Shown here piece after piece: positions 28,666-36,245 of a stretch of DNA of 64,000 nt. A program made the translations under genes and the position numbers. Each line of letters opens with the position of its first letter. Within the stretch, counting starts at the first letter, position 1. The notes beneath the pieces are model-generated. The model saw only the letters and a list, made by a program, of their open reading frames with translations. It did not search any database and was not told the DNA's origin. The DNA comes from VRUE01 sp963824215 (GTDB lineage: Bacteria; Actinomycetota; Thermoleophilia; Solirubrobacterales; 70-9), in assembly GCA_963824215.1 (NCBI GenBank), contig CAWGOE010000001.1:1-64000 (forward strand), given 5' to 3'.

Positions 28666-29448
28666 CTACCTGCCTTTCCACTGCGGCTCGCGCTTCTCGA
28701 AGAATGCGGTGACGCCCTCGACGATGTCCTCGGTCGAGAAGGTGAGCGAGAGCTGTGAGCGCAGGTAGTCGAGCGCGTCGTCCACCGCCATGTCCTGCTG
28801 GCGGTACATCGCGTCGTGGCCGAGGCGCATCAGCACCGGGCTCTTGGAGGCGAGCTTGCCCGCCCAATCGGCGACCGCGGCGTCGAACCCGTCAGCCGGC
28901 ACAACCTTGTTGGCGAGCCCGTACTCGACCGCCTGCTCGCCGCTCAGCCGCTCGCCCAGCAGCATCATCTCGTTGACCTTCTTGCGCGGGACGTTGCGGT
29001 AGATGATCGCCATGATCATGTAGGGGAAGGCGCCGACGTTGATCTCCGGCGTGCCGAAGGTGGCGCCCTCTTTGGCGATCAGCAGGTCGCAGGAAAGGGC
29101 GAGGCCCATCCCCCCGGCGAGCACGTGGCCGTTGGCGGCGCAGAGCGAAGGCTTGCCCAGCCGCGGCATCAGGCGGAAATATTCGAGGAAGAGGTCGGTG
29201 GCGAAGTGTTTGGCGACCAACGGCACGTCAGCGGCGAAGCCACCGAGGTCAGCCCCAGCGCAGAAGACCTTCTCGCCGGCGCCGGTGAGCACGACCGCCC
29301 GCGCGTCCTCGTCGTCGCGCGCCCGCTTCATCGCGTCGACCAGCTCGGCCAGCATCTGCCCCGAGAGCATGTTGCGCTTCTCCGGGTTGTTCAGGGTCAC
29401 GGTGGCGACCCCGTCGGCGACCTCGTACTTGACGACCTCGTAATCCAT
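28666..29448 (-). CDS. Enoyl-CoA hydratase/isomerase family protein
   Basis: 260 residues from ATG 29448 (MDYEVVKYEVADGVATVTLNNPEKRNML). Oxyanion-hole segments are VFCAGADLGGF and NGHVLAGGMGLALSCDLLIA; then FGTPEINVGAFPYM and a C-terminus KREPQWKGR. An in-frame upstream ATG at 29508 would run through the divergent promoter region. It lies 2 bp before the carboxyltransferase gene, so it leads this operon. It hydrates 2-enoyl-CoA; the precise substrate is unknown. Confidence 0.88.
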   Translation of the reverse strand: MDYEVVKYEVADGVATVTLNNPEKRNMLSGQMLAELVDAMKRARDDEDARAVVLTGAGEKVFCAGADLGGFAADVPLVAKHFATDLFLEYFRLMPRLGKPSLCAANGHVLAGGMGLALSCDLLIAKEGATFGTPEINVGAFPYMIMAIIYRNVPRKKVNEMMLLGERLSGEQAVEYGLANKVVPADGFDAAVADWAGKLASKSPVLMRLGHDAMYRQQDMAVDDALDYLRSQLSLTFSTEDIVEGVTAFFEKREPQWKGR

Positions 29449-29484
29449 CCTCGGCGGACCATAGCCGAAATCGGGCTCGCATTG

Positions 29485-29511
29485 AAAGTGGGAAGTGCTA
29501 CTGTCCACTTT
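29485..29511. promoter_or_regulatory. Inverted repeat in the divergent promoter region
   Basis: AAAGTGG at 29485-29491 and CCACTTT at 29505-29511, separated by 13 bp, within the 115-bp gap between the enoyl-CoA hydratase operon and the acyl-CoA dehydrogenase gene. It is a candidate operator for coordinated control of both transcripts. The MerR protein of the operon is the obvious candidate, though MerR sites usually have closer arms. Confidence 0.4.
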
Positions 29512-29563
29512 TGCTCTGGGTGGCCCGGCTGCCCTTTCGGATCAGCGAACGGAGGAGAGACCA

Positions 29564-30784
29564 GTGGCGACCGCGACGAACGGCAGCAGCTCAACCGTGA
29601 TCAAGCCCGACCACGAGGCGGGCCGCAAGCACTTCATCTTCAGCCAGGAGCACGAAGACCTGCGCGAGTCGATGCAGGCGTGGGTGAAAAAGGAGATGTG
29701 GCCTCACCGCAACGAGTGGGAGGACACCTACTGGCCGACCGAGGTGATGAAGCGGGCCGGCGAGCTCGGCTTCCTCGGCCTCTGCTTCCCCGAGGAGTAC
29801 GGCGGACAGGGCGGCGACTACTTCTACTCGCTGGTCCGCGCCGAGTGCATGAGCTACACCGGCTCGGGCGGCACCAACATGGGCTTCGCGGTGCAGACCG
29901 ACATGGTCCTGCCGCCGATCCACCTGCTCGGCACCGAGGAGCAGAAGGAGCGCTACCTGACCCCCGGCCTCAAGGGCGAGAAGGTCGGCTGCCTGGGAAT
30001 CACCGAGCCCGGCGCCGGCTCCGACGTCGCCGGTATCCGCACGACCGCGATCCGCGACGGCGACGAATACGTGATCAACGGCTCCAAGACCTTCATCACC
30101 AACGGCCCCCGCGCCGACTTCATCGTCCTTGTCGCCAAGACCGATCCGGAGGAGCGCCACGCCGGCATCACCCTCTTCGTCGTCGATCTGCGCGACGAGA
30201 ACGGCGAGAAGGTGCCCGGGTTCAGCGTCTCGGCCGAGCTGGAGAAGATGGGCATGCACGCCTCCGACACCGGCGAACTGGCCTTCGAAGACGTCCGCGT
30301 CCCGGCCAGCGCCATCCTCGGCGAGGAGGGCAAAGGCTTCTACCACATCGCCTGGGAGCTCCAGGGCGAGCGACTGGTCGCCGCCGCAGGCTCCCACGCC
30401 GGCGCGGAACGGATGATCGAGAAGACGCTCGACTACGCGAAGGAGCGCGAAGCTTTCGGCCGCCCGATCGGCAAGTTCCAGGCGATCCGCCACAAGTTCG
30501 CCGAGATGGCGACCAAGACCGAGGCGGCGAAGCAGTTCACCTACGCGACGGCCTGGCGCTTCGGCAACGGCGAGTACCCGGTGCGGGAGATCACGATGGC
30601 GAAGCTCTTCTCCTCGCGAATGGCCTGCGAGGTTGCCGATGAGTGCATCCAGATCCTCGGTGGCTACGGCTACATGAAGGAGTACGAGATCGAGCGCGCC
30701 TACCGCGACGTCCGCCTCAACCGGATCGGAGCGGGGACCGACGAGGTCATGCTCGACGTGATCGGCAAGAGCTACGGGCTGTAG
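29564..30784 (+). CDS. Acyl-CoA dehydrogenase (first)
   Basis: 406 residues from GTG 29564 with a GGAGGAG ribosome-binding site. Signatures: LGFLGLCFPEEYGGQGGDY, LGITEPGAGSDVAGIRTTA (FAD/substrate motif), INGSKTFITNGPRADF, EREAFGRPIGKFQAIRHKFAEMATK and QILGGYGYMKEYEIERAYRD. The usual C-terminal YEGT catalytic Glu is replaced by IGAGTDEVM, a pattern also seen in isovaleryl-type and many actinobacterial enzymes where the base lies elsewhere. It oxidises an acyl-CoA with FAD and probably works with the divergent operon. Confidence 0.9.
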   Translation: MATATNGSSSTVIKPDHEAGRKHFIFSQEHEDLRESMQAWVKKEMWPHRNEWEDTYWPTEVMKRAGELGFLGLCFPEEYGGQGGDYFYSLVRAECMSYTGSGGTNMGFAVQTDMVLPPIHLLGTEEQKERYLTPGLKGEKVGCLGITEPGAGSDVAGIRTTAIRDGDEYVINGSKTFITNGPRADFIVLVAKTDPEERHAGITLFVVDLRDENGEKVPGFSVSAELEKMGMHASDTGELAFEDVRVPASAILGEEGKGFYHIAWELQGERLVAAAGSHAGAERMIEKTLDYAKEREAFGRPIGKFQAIRHKFAEMATKTEAAKQFTYATAWRFGNGEYPVREITMAKLFSSRMACEVADECIQILGGYGYMKEYEIERAYRDVRLNRIGAGTDEVMLDVIGKSYGL

Positions 30785-30797
30785 AGGCGGCAGGGCC

Positions 30798-31250
30798 GTG
30801 AGTCACGTCGACCACATCCGCTCTTATTACGAAGCGCTGAACACGGGCGACGCCGACGCGGTGGCTGCGCACTTCACCGACGACGCCGTCCACTACTACA
30901 CCCGCCTGGGACCGCACGAGAGCGCCGAGACGATCGGCCGCTTCGCCGCACTGGGCGTCGAGAGCATCGACGCCCAGTGGTACGTCGAGAACGCGATCGA
31001 GCAGGGCGACCAGGTCGTGATCGAGTGGACGATGACGTGGCGGGCACCCGAGTCCGGCGAGAAACGGCTCGACCGCGGCACCGAGTGGTTTCGCATTCGC
31101 GATGGCAAGATCGCCGAGGTGCGCGCCTACCACCACGGCGGCAAGAAGAACCCGCAGGGCGACCTGCTCGGCTTCGACCACGAGGGGCGTGGCTACACGA
31201 TGCTCGACGACTGGAAGGCGCCGACCTCGGCTGGCCAGGCTGGGGGCTGA
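30798..31250 (+). CDS. SnoaL/NTF2-like protein
   Basis: 150 residues from GTG 30798: VSHVDHIRSYYEALNTGDADAVAAHFTDDAVHYYTRLGPHES, then QVVIEWTMTWRAPESGEKRLDRGTEWFRIRDGKIAEVRAYH. This is the NTF2 cone fold used by small hydrolases, isomerases and dehydratases. It is 13 bp after the acyl-CoA dehydrogenase, so is likely co-transcribed. The substrate is unknown. Confidence 0.75.
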   Translation: MSHVDHIRSYYEALNTGDADAVAAHFTDDAVHYYTRLGPHESAETIGRFAALGVESIDAQWYVENAIEQGDQVVIEWTMTWRAPESGEKRLDRGTEWFRIRDGKIAEVRAYHHGGKKNPQGDLLGFDHEGRGYTMLDDWKAPTSAGQAGG

Positions 31251-31256
31251 CGCTCC

Positions 31257-32015
31257 TTACTCGAGCGGCAGGCAGATCGCGCAGAAGTCCTCGCCGAACG
31301 AGGTGAGGACGATGCTGCGCCGCACGGTGCGGGCGGTGCGTCCTCCCTGCTCGAGCGCATCCGAGACCTGCGTCTGCGCCTCGAGCACCTGGTAGCGGCG
31401 GGTGTCGCGCAGCGGCTCGCGCGAGAACCAGACCAAGCCGAGGCGGTGCAGATTGTTGAGGTAGGCATGGGCGCGCTCCTGGTGGCGGCAGCCGGCTTCC
31501 TCGGCGATCATCGTGCAGCCCTGCGCGACCAGCTGCGAGGCGAGCGGCAGGCCGGCGCGCACGTCGACCGAGGGCTGCGCCCCGCCGCGCGCGAGGAAGC
31601 GCAGGATGCGCCCCTCGTCCGGGGCGAGCGCGTCAAGGATGCGCATGTAGGCAGGGTGCGAATCGACGTCTGCGGTCACGTCCGCGGACTCGCGCAGCAG
31701 CTCCTCGCCGCGGCGGCGCAGGGCGACAAGCGACGCGTCGCCGTTTGGGCGCGAGCTCGCCACCGGGCGCGGCAAGTTTTCAGCGACCCCAAGCCAACCG
31801 CGCAGCTGCGCGCGCAGCTCGGCGCGTCCCTCCTGCAGGATCTGCGCCGCCGACTCGCCTCGCGAGGCGGCGCGGATCACACGTGAGACGCCGTCGACGT
31901 AGGCGTTGGCCGCGTCGGCGGCCCCCTGCCGGCCGATCCCCGCGGCGACTCGGGCCAGGCCGGGCGCGGCCCGGACCAGCTCCTCGAGCGTTGGCGTTTG
32001 CTCTGTCTCGCTCAT
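31257..32015 (-). CDS. DUF4393 (Abi-alpha-like) protein
   Basis: 252 residues from ATG 32015. The N-terminal half is helical (LEELVRAAPGLARVAAGIGRQGAADAANAYVDG), the C-terminal half has AYMRILDALAPDEGRILRFLARGGAQPSVDVRAG, YLNNLHRLGLVWFSREPLRD and RRSIVLTSFGEDFCAICLP. I recognise the second half as close to PF14337/DUF4393, proposed as an abortive infection family, but the match is from memory. The start overlaps the DUF445 stop (ATGA), which suggests a house-keeping operon rather than defence. Confidence 0.55.
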   Translation of the reverse strand: MSETEQTPTLEELVRAAPGLARVAAGIGRQGAADAANAYVDGVSRVIRAASRGESAAQILQEGRAELRAQLRGWLGVAENLPRPVASSRPNGDASLVALRRRGEELLRESADVTADVDSHPAYMRILDALAPDEGRILRFLARGGAQPSVDVRAGLPLASQLVAQGCTMIAEEAGCRHQERAHAYLNNLHRLGLVWFSREPLRDTRRYQVLEAQTQVSDALEQGGRTARTVRRSIVLTSFGEDFCAICLPLE

Positions 32016-33283
32016 CCGAAGATCGCCAGGTGTAGCAGGCCGGCGCCGAAGCCAAGCACGGCCCCATGCAGGTAGAGCAACCACTCGTCCTCGCGCATCG
32101 CCGTGCGCAGGATCCCGGAGAAGGTGACGGGATCCATCTCCCGCATCTGGTCGGCGACGAACTCGCGGATGCTGCCGCGATGGGCCGCGTTGAACTCCTC
32201 ATCGGCCAGCGGCGCCACCGCGTAGTCGGCTGCCTCGAGCGCGAGCGCGTCGCGGATCGCGTCGTAGTCGCGGCCGCCAACGGCGGCCCGCACGGCCGGG
32301 CGGGCGCGACCGAGGGCCCTATCCACAGCCGGCCGCAGCGAGTCTTCGACCAGCCGCCGGGTGCGGTCGGAGTTGGGCCCGTACATCAGGTCGTCGGCCA
32401 TGTTGGCCATGGTCACGATGTCGCCGGCGATGATGTCGGCGTAAACGTCCGCGACCTCGGCCTGGCGCTTGAGGAAGAGGCCCTGGACGACGAACGGGCC
32501 AACGCGGCGCGGCCGCGCCGGCTCGAAGATCATGCGGATGCCGAGTAGATTGGTCGTGTAGCCGATCAGCACGCCGGCGATCGGCAGCACCCACCACTGG
32601 GTGAACACCTCCTCGGTCAGGAAGGCGGTCGGCACCCCAAGCAGGAAGCCGAAGAAGAAGCCGAACTTGACGATGAAGCGCAGCTCGTTGCGGCCGACCT
32701 CTAGGAAGATCCGGTTGGCCAGCTCCGGGTTCGCCTCGAGCCGGCGGATGACCATCAGCTTGAGGTCGACCAGGTCGTCGACGTGGTCGCCGATCTCGGC
32801 CGTGAGCGCGTGCACGATCTCCGGCAGCTGCTCCCCGACCCGGGCGTGGACGGCGGCGCGCACGCGCGGCGGCAGGTCGCGCCAGAGCCGCGGCCGCTCG
32901 CGCTCCATGATCCGCTCGACCACCTCGTGGATCTCGTCGCGAGCGGTGGCGAGGATCTGCTCGGCGATCGCCTCCGAATCGAGCTGGCGGTAGAAGTCGG
33001 CCGGGCTGCCGAGCTTCGAGATCCCCTTGTCGACCGCGATCGAGCCCATCTTCGCCGCGCGCGAGGGGACGATCCCCTGCCACCCGATCCCGCCCTGGCC
33101 GAGGCCCGGGATCTGCTGGATGCGGCGCGGCAGCACGTGGGCGAGGGCGGCAAGTCCCGGTACGCGCAGGCCGACAAAGCGGATCGGGTAGAAGAGCATC
33201 CAGACCCCGCTCCAGTTGGTCACGTACCCGATCGCCCCGGTGAAAAGCGGGATGGTGATCAGGCTGAGCGTCTCGTCATGCAT
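32012..33283 (-). CDS. DUF445 family membrane protein
   Basis: 423 residues from ATG 33283: MHDETLSLITIPLFTGAIGYVTNWSGVWMLFYPIRFVG, the DUF445/YheB-like start with TGxxGYxTN. The middle has helical RQLDSEAIAEQI and MERERPRLWRDLPPRVRAAV; a second membrane pair (FIVKFGFFFGFLLG, VLPIAGVLIGYTTNLLGIRMIFEP) repeats the GYxTN motif; a C-terminal helix ends LHLAIFG. The function of the family is not established. It is followed by DUF4393 with an overlap. Confidence 0.82.
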   Translation of the reverse strand: MHDETLSLITIPLFTGAIGYVTNWSGVWMLFYPIRFVGLRVPGLAALAHVLPRRIQQIPGLGQGGIGWQGIVPSRAAKMGSIAVDKGISKLGSPADFYRQLDSEAIAEQILATARDEIHEVVERIMERERPRLWRDLPPRVRAAVHARVGEQLPEIVHALTAEIGDHVDDLVDLKLMVIRRLEANPELANRIFLEVGRNELRFIVKFGFFFGFLLGVPTAFLTEEVFTQWWVLPIAGVLIGYTTNLLGIRMIFEPARPRRVGPFVVQGLFLKRQAEVADVYADIIAGDIVTMANMADDLMYGPNSDRTRRLVEDSLRPAVDRALGRARPAVRAAVGGRDYDAIRDALALEAADYAVAPLADEEFNAAHRGSIREFVADQMREMDPVTFSGILRTAMREDEWLLYLHGAVLGFGAGLLHLAIFG

Positions 33284-33297
33284 TGGGAGCGGCGAGC

Positions 33298-35028
33298 TCA
33301 GGCGAGCCGGGTGGGTGCGCCGGTCTCGGCGTTCTCTTCGAGGTATCGGTGGACCTGCTGGATCACGATCGAGCCCTCGCCGACCGCGGAGGCGACGCGC
33401 TTGACGGCACCGTGGCGGACGTCGCCAACGGCGAAAACCCCAGGCAGGCTCGTTTCCAGCATTTGGCGCTCGCCATGGCGAGCGCTGCGTTTGCCCCCAA
33501 TGGCGTGGTCAATGTAGCTCTCGTTCGTGAGGTCCCTCCCGGTGAGCAGGTAGCCCCACTCGTCTCGCTCGATCTCTTCGGGCAGCCACTCGGTACCCGG
33601 CCGAGCGCCGATCAAGATGAAGAGGGCGTCGGCGTCGACGGTCGCGGTCCTCCCCAACCCCATATCGCGCAAGGTTAGGCTCGCCAGCCTGCCGTCGCCT
33701 TCGCCCCCGATCACTTCGGTCTCCAGCAACACCTCGACGTTGGCCGCAGCGTCGATCGCCTCGCGCAGGTAGCTCGACATGCTGGCCGCGAGCGAGGGGC
33801 CGCGCACAACCAGGCTGACACGCTCGGCCCAGCGACAGAGGTGCATCGCCGCCTGACCGGCCGAGTTACCGCCGCCGACGACGAAGACGCTGCGTCCGGC
33901 GAGCGCCTTCGCCTCAGCCGCGGAGGCGCCGTAGAAGACACCGGCGCCCTCCAGCGCGGCCAGCGCCGGGTTCTCCAGCCGCCGGTAGGAAACGCCGGAG
34001 GCGAGCACCACGGCGCCCGCCTCGAACTCGGCGCCGTCGGCGGTGCGCAGGGTGTGACCGCGCTCGCCCGCTCGCAACTCGACCGCGTCCCGCATCAGCA
34101 GGAAAGAGGTGCCGAAGACCCACGCCTGCTGGTAGGCGCGCTGGGCCAGCTCGGTGCCGCTGACGCCGCGCGCAAAACCGAGGTAATTGCGGATCAGCGA
34201 GCTGGAGCCCGCCTGGCCGCCGATCGCTTCGCGCTCGACCACGAGCGCCCGCAGTCCCTCCGAGGAGGCGTAGACAGCGGCGGCGAGGCCAGCCGGGCCG
34301 GCGCCGATCACGGCGACGTCGAACTCGTCGCCAGCAGTCAGCTCGGTGTTGACGCCGAAGGCCTCGGCGATCTCCACGTTGGTGGGGTCGACGAGGATCT
34401 GGCCAGGTCGGATGCGGGCCACTGGCACAGACGCATCCTCGCGTTCGGCCTCCCCCAGCAGCGCCCGCCCAGGCGCCGAGTCGGGCGTGTGGCAGGCGTA
34501 GGGGACGCCGTTGCGACTGAGCAGGTCATGCAGTTCGTGGGTGCGCCGAGAGCGGGGCTCGGCGACCATCTCGATCTCGCCCTGCAGCGGTGACTCTGCC
34601 CGCGCCCACTCGAAGAGAAACTCGCCGATGGTGCGGTGGAAGAGCTCGTCGGGCGAGCTCTCGGGCTTCAGCACGTAGTAGTCGATCCGGCCGAGCGCCA
34701 TCGCCTCGAAGATCGCCTCGGCGGTCTCGGCATGGCCCCAAGCGCCCCACTCGATCAGCAGACCGCGCTTGGCGCTCGGGTGGAGGGACTTGGCGCGGGC
34801 TAACAGCTCGGCGCCGGTCGTCTCGCCCTCTCCCAGCCACTGATCCGCGAGGACGACGGCGACCTGCCGGCCCTCCTTGCGGAGGTCCTCCAGCTGGCGC
34901 AGCGCCGCGGCGGCCGACCGCTCCGCGCGCACCTCATAGTCGCGCCCGTAGCGCCGCTCCAGCTCCTCCGCAGTGCGCGATAGGCAGCCAGTGTCCTCGT
35001 CGATCGCGAGCAGCACCGGCAGTCCCAT
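33298..35028 (-). CDS. Response-regulator-like domain fused to a thioredoxin-reductase-like flavoprotein
   Basis: 576 residues. Residues 1-125 resemble a receiver domain (LLAIDEDTG, VVLADQWLGE with Asp62, LKPESSPDEL with Lys121). After a 100-residue linker the flavoprotein starts at about 235 with VAVIGAGPAGLAAAVYAS, EREAIGGQAGSSSLIRNYLGF, VVLASGVSYRRL, an NADPH site VFVVGGGNSAGQAAMHL and a terminal GVFAVGDVRHGAVKRVASAVGEG. The redox CxxC expected before the NADPH domain is missing (GVFYGASAAEAKAL), so it is not a classical thioredoxin reductase. Probably an NADPH-dependent redox sensor or ferredoxin-type reductase. Confidence 0.82.
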   Translation of the reverse strand: MGLPVLLAIDEDTGCLSRTAEELERRYGRDYEVRAERSAAAALRQLEDLRKEGRQVAVVLADQWLGEGETTGAELLARAKSLHPSAKRGLLIEWGAWGHAETAEAIFEAMALGRIDYYVLKPESSPDELFHRTIGEFLFEWARAESPLQGEIEMVAEPRSRRTHELHDLLSRNGVPYACHTPDSAPGRALLGEAEREDASVPVARIRPGQILVDPTNVEIAEAFGVNTELTAGDEFDVAVIGAGPAGLAAAVYASSEGLRALVVEREAIGGQAGSSSLIRNYLGFARGVSGTELAQRAYQQAWVFGTSFLLMRDAVELRAGERGHTLRTADGAEFEAGAVVLASGVSYRRLENPALAALEGAGVFYGASAAEAKALAGRSVFVVGGGNSAGQAAMHLCRWAERVSLVVRGPSLAASMSSYLREAIDAAANVEVLLETEVIGGEGDGRLASLTLRDMGLGRTATVDADALFILIGARPGTEWLPEEIERDEWGYLLTGRDLTNESYIDHAIGGKRSARHGERQMLETSLPGVFAVGDVRHGAVKRVASAVGEGSIVIQQVHRYLEENAETGAPTRLA

Positions 35029-35066
35029 CTGCCGATGGTAGCGACGGGTCGGCTACCGTCTCGGAC

Positions 35067-36245
35067 GTGACGGTGGTCAAGGACACGGGGGCGCGAGCGA
35101 CGCTGCCGCCTTTTGGCGAGGAGCACGAGGAGTTGCGCGAGACGGTCAGCCGCTTCGTCAGCAAAGAGATCGCCCCCAACGTCGACGAGTGGGAGGAGGC
35201 GCGCGAATTCCCCCGCGACCTCTACAAGCGCTGCGCCGAGCTGGGCTTCCTCGGACTGAAGTTCCCCGAGGAGTACGGCGGCCAGGGTGGGACGCATCTG
35301 CACGACGCGATCTGGGTCGAGGAGCTGGCCCGCTCGGGCGGCTCGGGCGGGGTCGCCGCCGGGCTCAACGCCCACGCCTCGATCGCAATGCCGCCGATCT
35401 TCAACTTCGGCACCGAGCAGCAAAAGCAACGCTGGCTCGTTCCCGGGATCGCCGGAGAGAAGATCGGCGCCCTGGGGATCACCGAGCCCGGCGCCGGCTC
35501 CGACGTCGCCGGCATCTCGACCTTCGCCGAGAGGGTCGACGGTGGCTATGTCGTCAACGGCTCCAAGACCTTCATCACCAACGGCGTCCGCGCCGACTTC
35601 CTCGTCTGCGCAGTCAAGACGACGAAAGAGGGCGGCCACGGCGGCATCTCCTTCCTCGTCCTCGAGCGCGAGATGCCCGGCTACGAGGTGGCACAGAAGC
35701 TGGAGAAGATGGGCTGGCACTCCTCCGACACGGGCGAGCTGGCCTTCACCGACGTCGAGGTGCCCGCGGAGAACCTGCTCGGCGAGGAGAACGAGGGCTT
35801 CAAGCTGATCATGGCCAACTTCGCCTGGGAGCGGCTGCTGATGGCGATCGGTGCCGTCGGCGCGATGCAGAGGCTGATCGAGCGCTCGGTCGAGTACGCG
35901 CTCGAGCGCGAAGCCTTCGGCCGCCCGATCGGCAAGTTCCAGGCGATCCGCCACCAGGTGGCGGAGATGGCGACCAAGGCCGAGGCCTCGCGCGCCCTCA
36001 CCTACAACTCCCTACGCCTCTTCCACGAAGGCCACGACTGCATCAAAGAGGTGACGATGGCGAAGCTGGTCACCCAGCGCGCCGTCCTCGAGATCGCCGA
36101 CCAGACCCTCCAAATCCACGGCGGCTACGGCTACATGCGCGAGTACGGCATAGAGCGAGCCGTCCGCGACGCCCGCCTGGGCCCAATCGGCGGCGGCACC
36201 GACGAGGTGATGAAGGAGATCCTCGGCAAGCTGATGGGGTTGTAG
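35067..36245 (+). CDS. Acyl-CoA dehydrogenase (second), target of the integrative element
   Basis: 392 residues from GTG 35067 (VTVVKDTGARATLPPFGEEHEELRE). It has LGFLGLKFPEEYGGQGGTHLHDAI, LGITEPGAGSDVAGISTFA, EREAFGRPIGKFQAIRHQVAEMATK and a C-terminus GGGTDEVMKEILGKLMGL. As in the first enzyme the YEGT Glu is absent. The last 12 codons including the stop are the attachment sequence; they occur again at 43803 and 44861, so the gene is intact but its native downstream sequence has been displaced by 8.6 kb. Confidence 0.9.
   Translation: MTVVKDTGARATLPPFGEEHEELRETVSRFVSKEIAPNVDEWEEAREFPRDLYKRCAELGFLGLKFPEEYGGQGGTHLHDAIWVEELARSGGSGGVAAGLNAHASIAMPPIFNFGTEQQKQRWLVPGIAGEKIGALGITEPGAGSDVAGISTFAERVDGGYVVNGSKTFITNGVRADFLVCAVKTTKEGGHGGISFLVLEREMPGYEVAQKLEKMGWHSSDTGELAFTDVEVPAENLLGEENEGFKLIMANFAWERLLMAIGAVGAMQRLIERSVEYALEREAFGRPIGKFQAIRHQVAEMATKAEASRALTYNSLRLFHEGHDCIKEVTMAKLVTQRAVLEIADQTLQIHGGYGYMREYGIERAVRDARLGPIGGGTDEVMKEILGKLMGL

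Noticed and set aside
31257..33283. Defence system from DUF4393 plus DUF445
   Set aside because: The overlap and chromosomal setting suggest ordinary co-expression, and the Abi-alpha label is only a family name; I have no evidence of defence.
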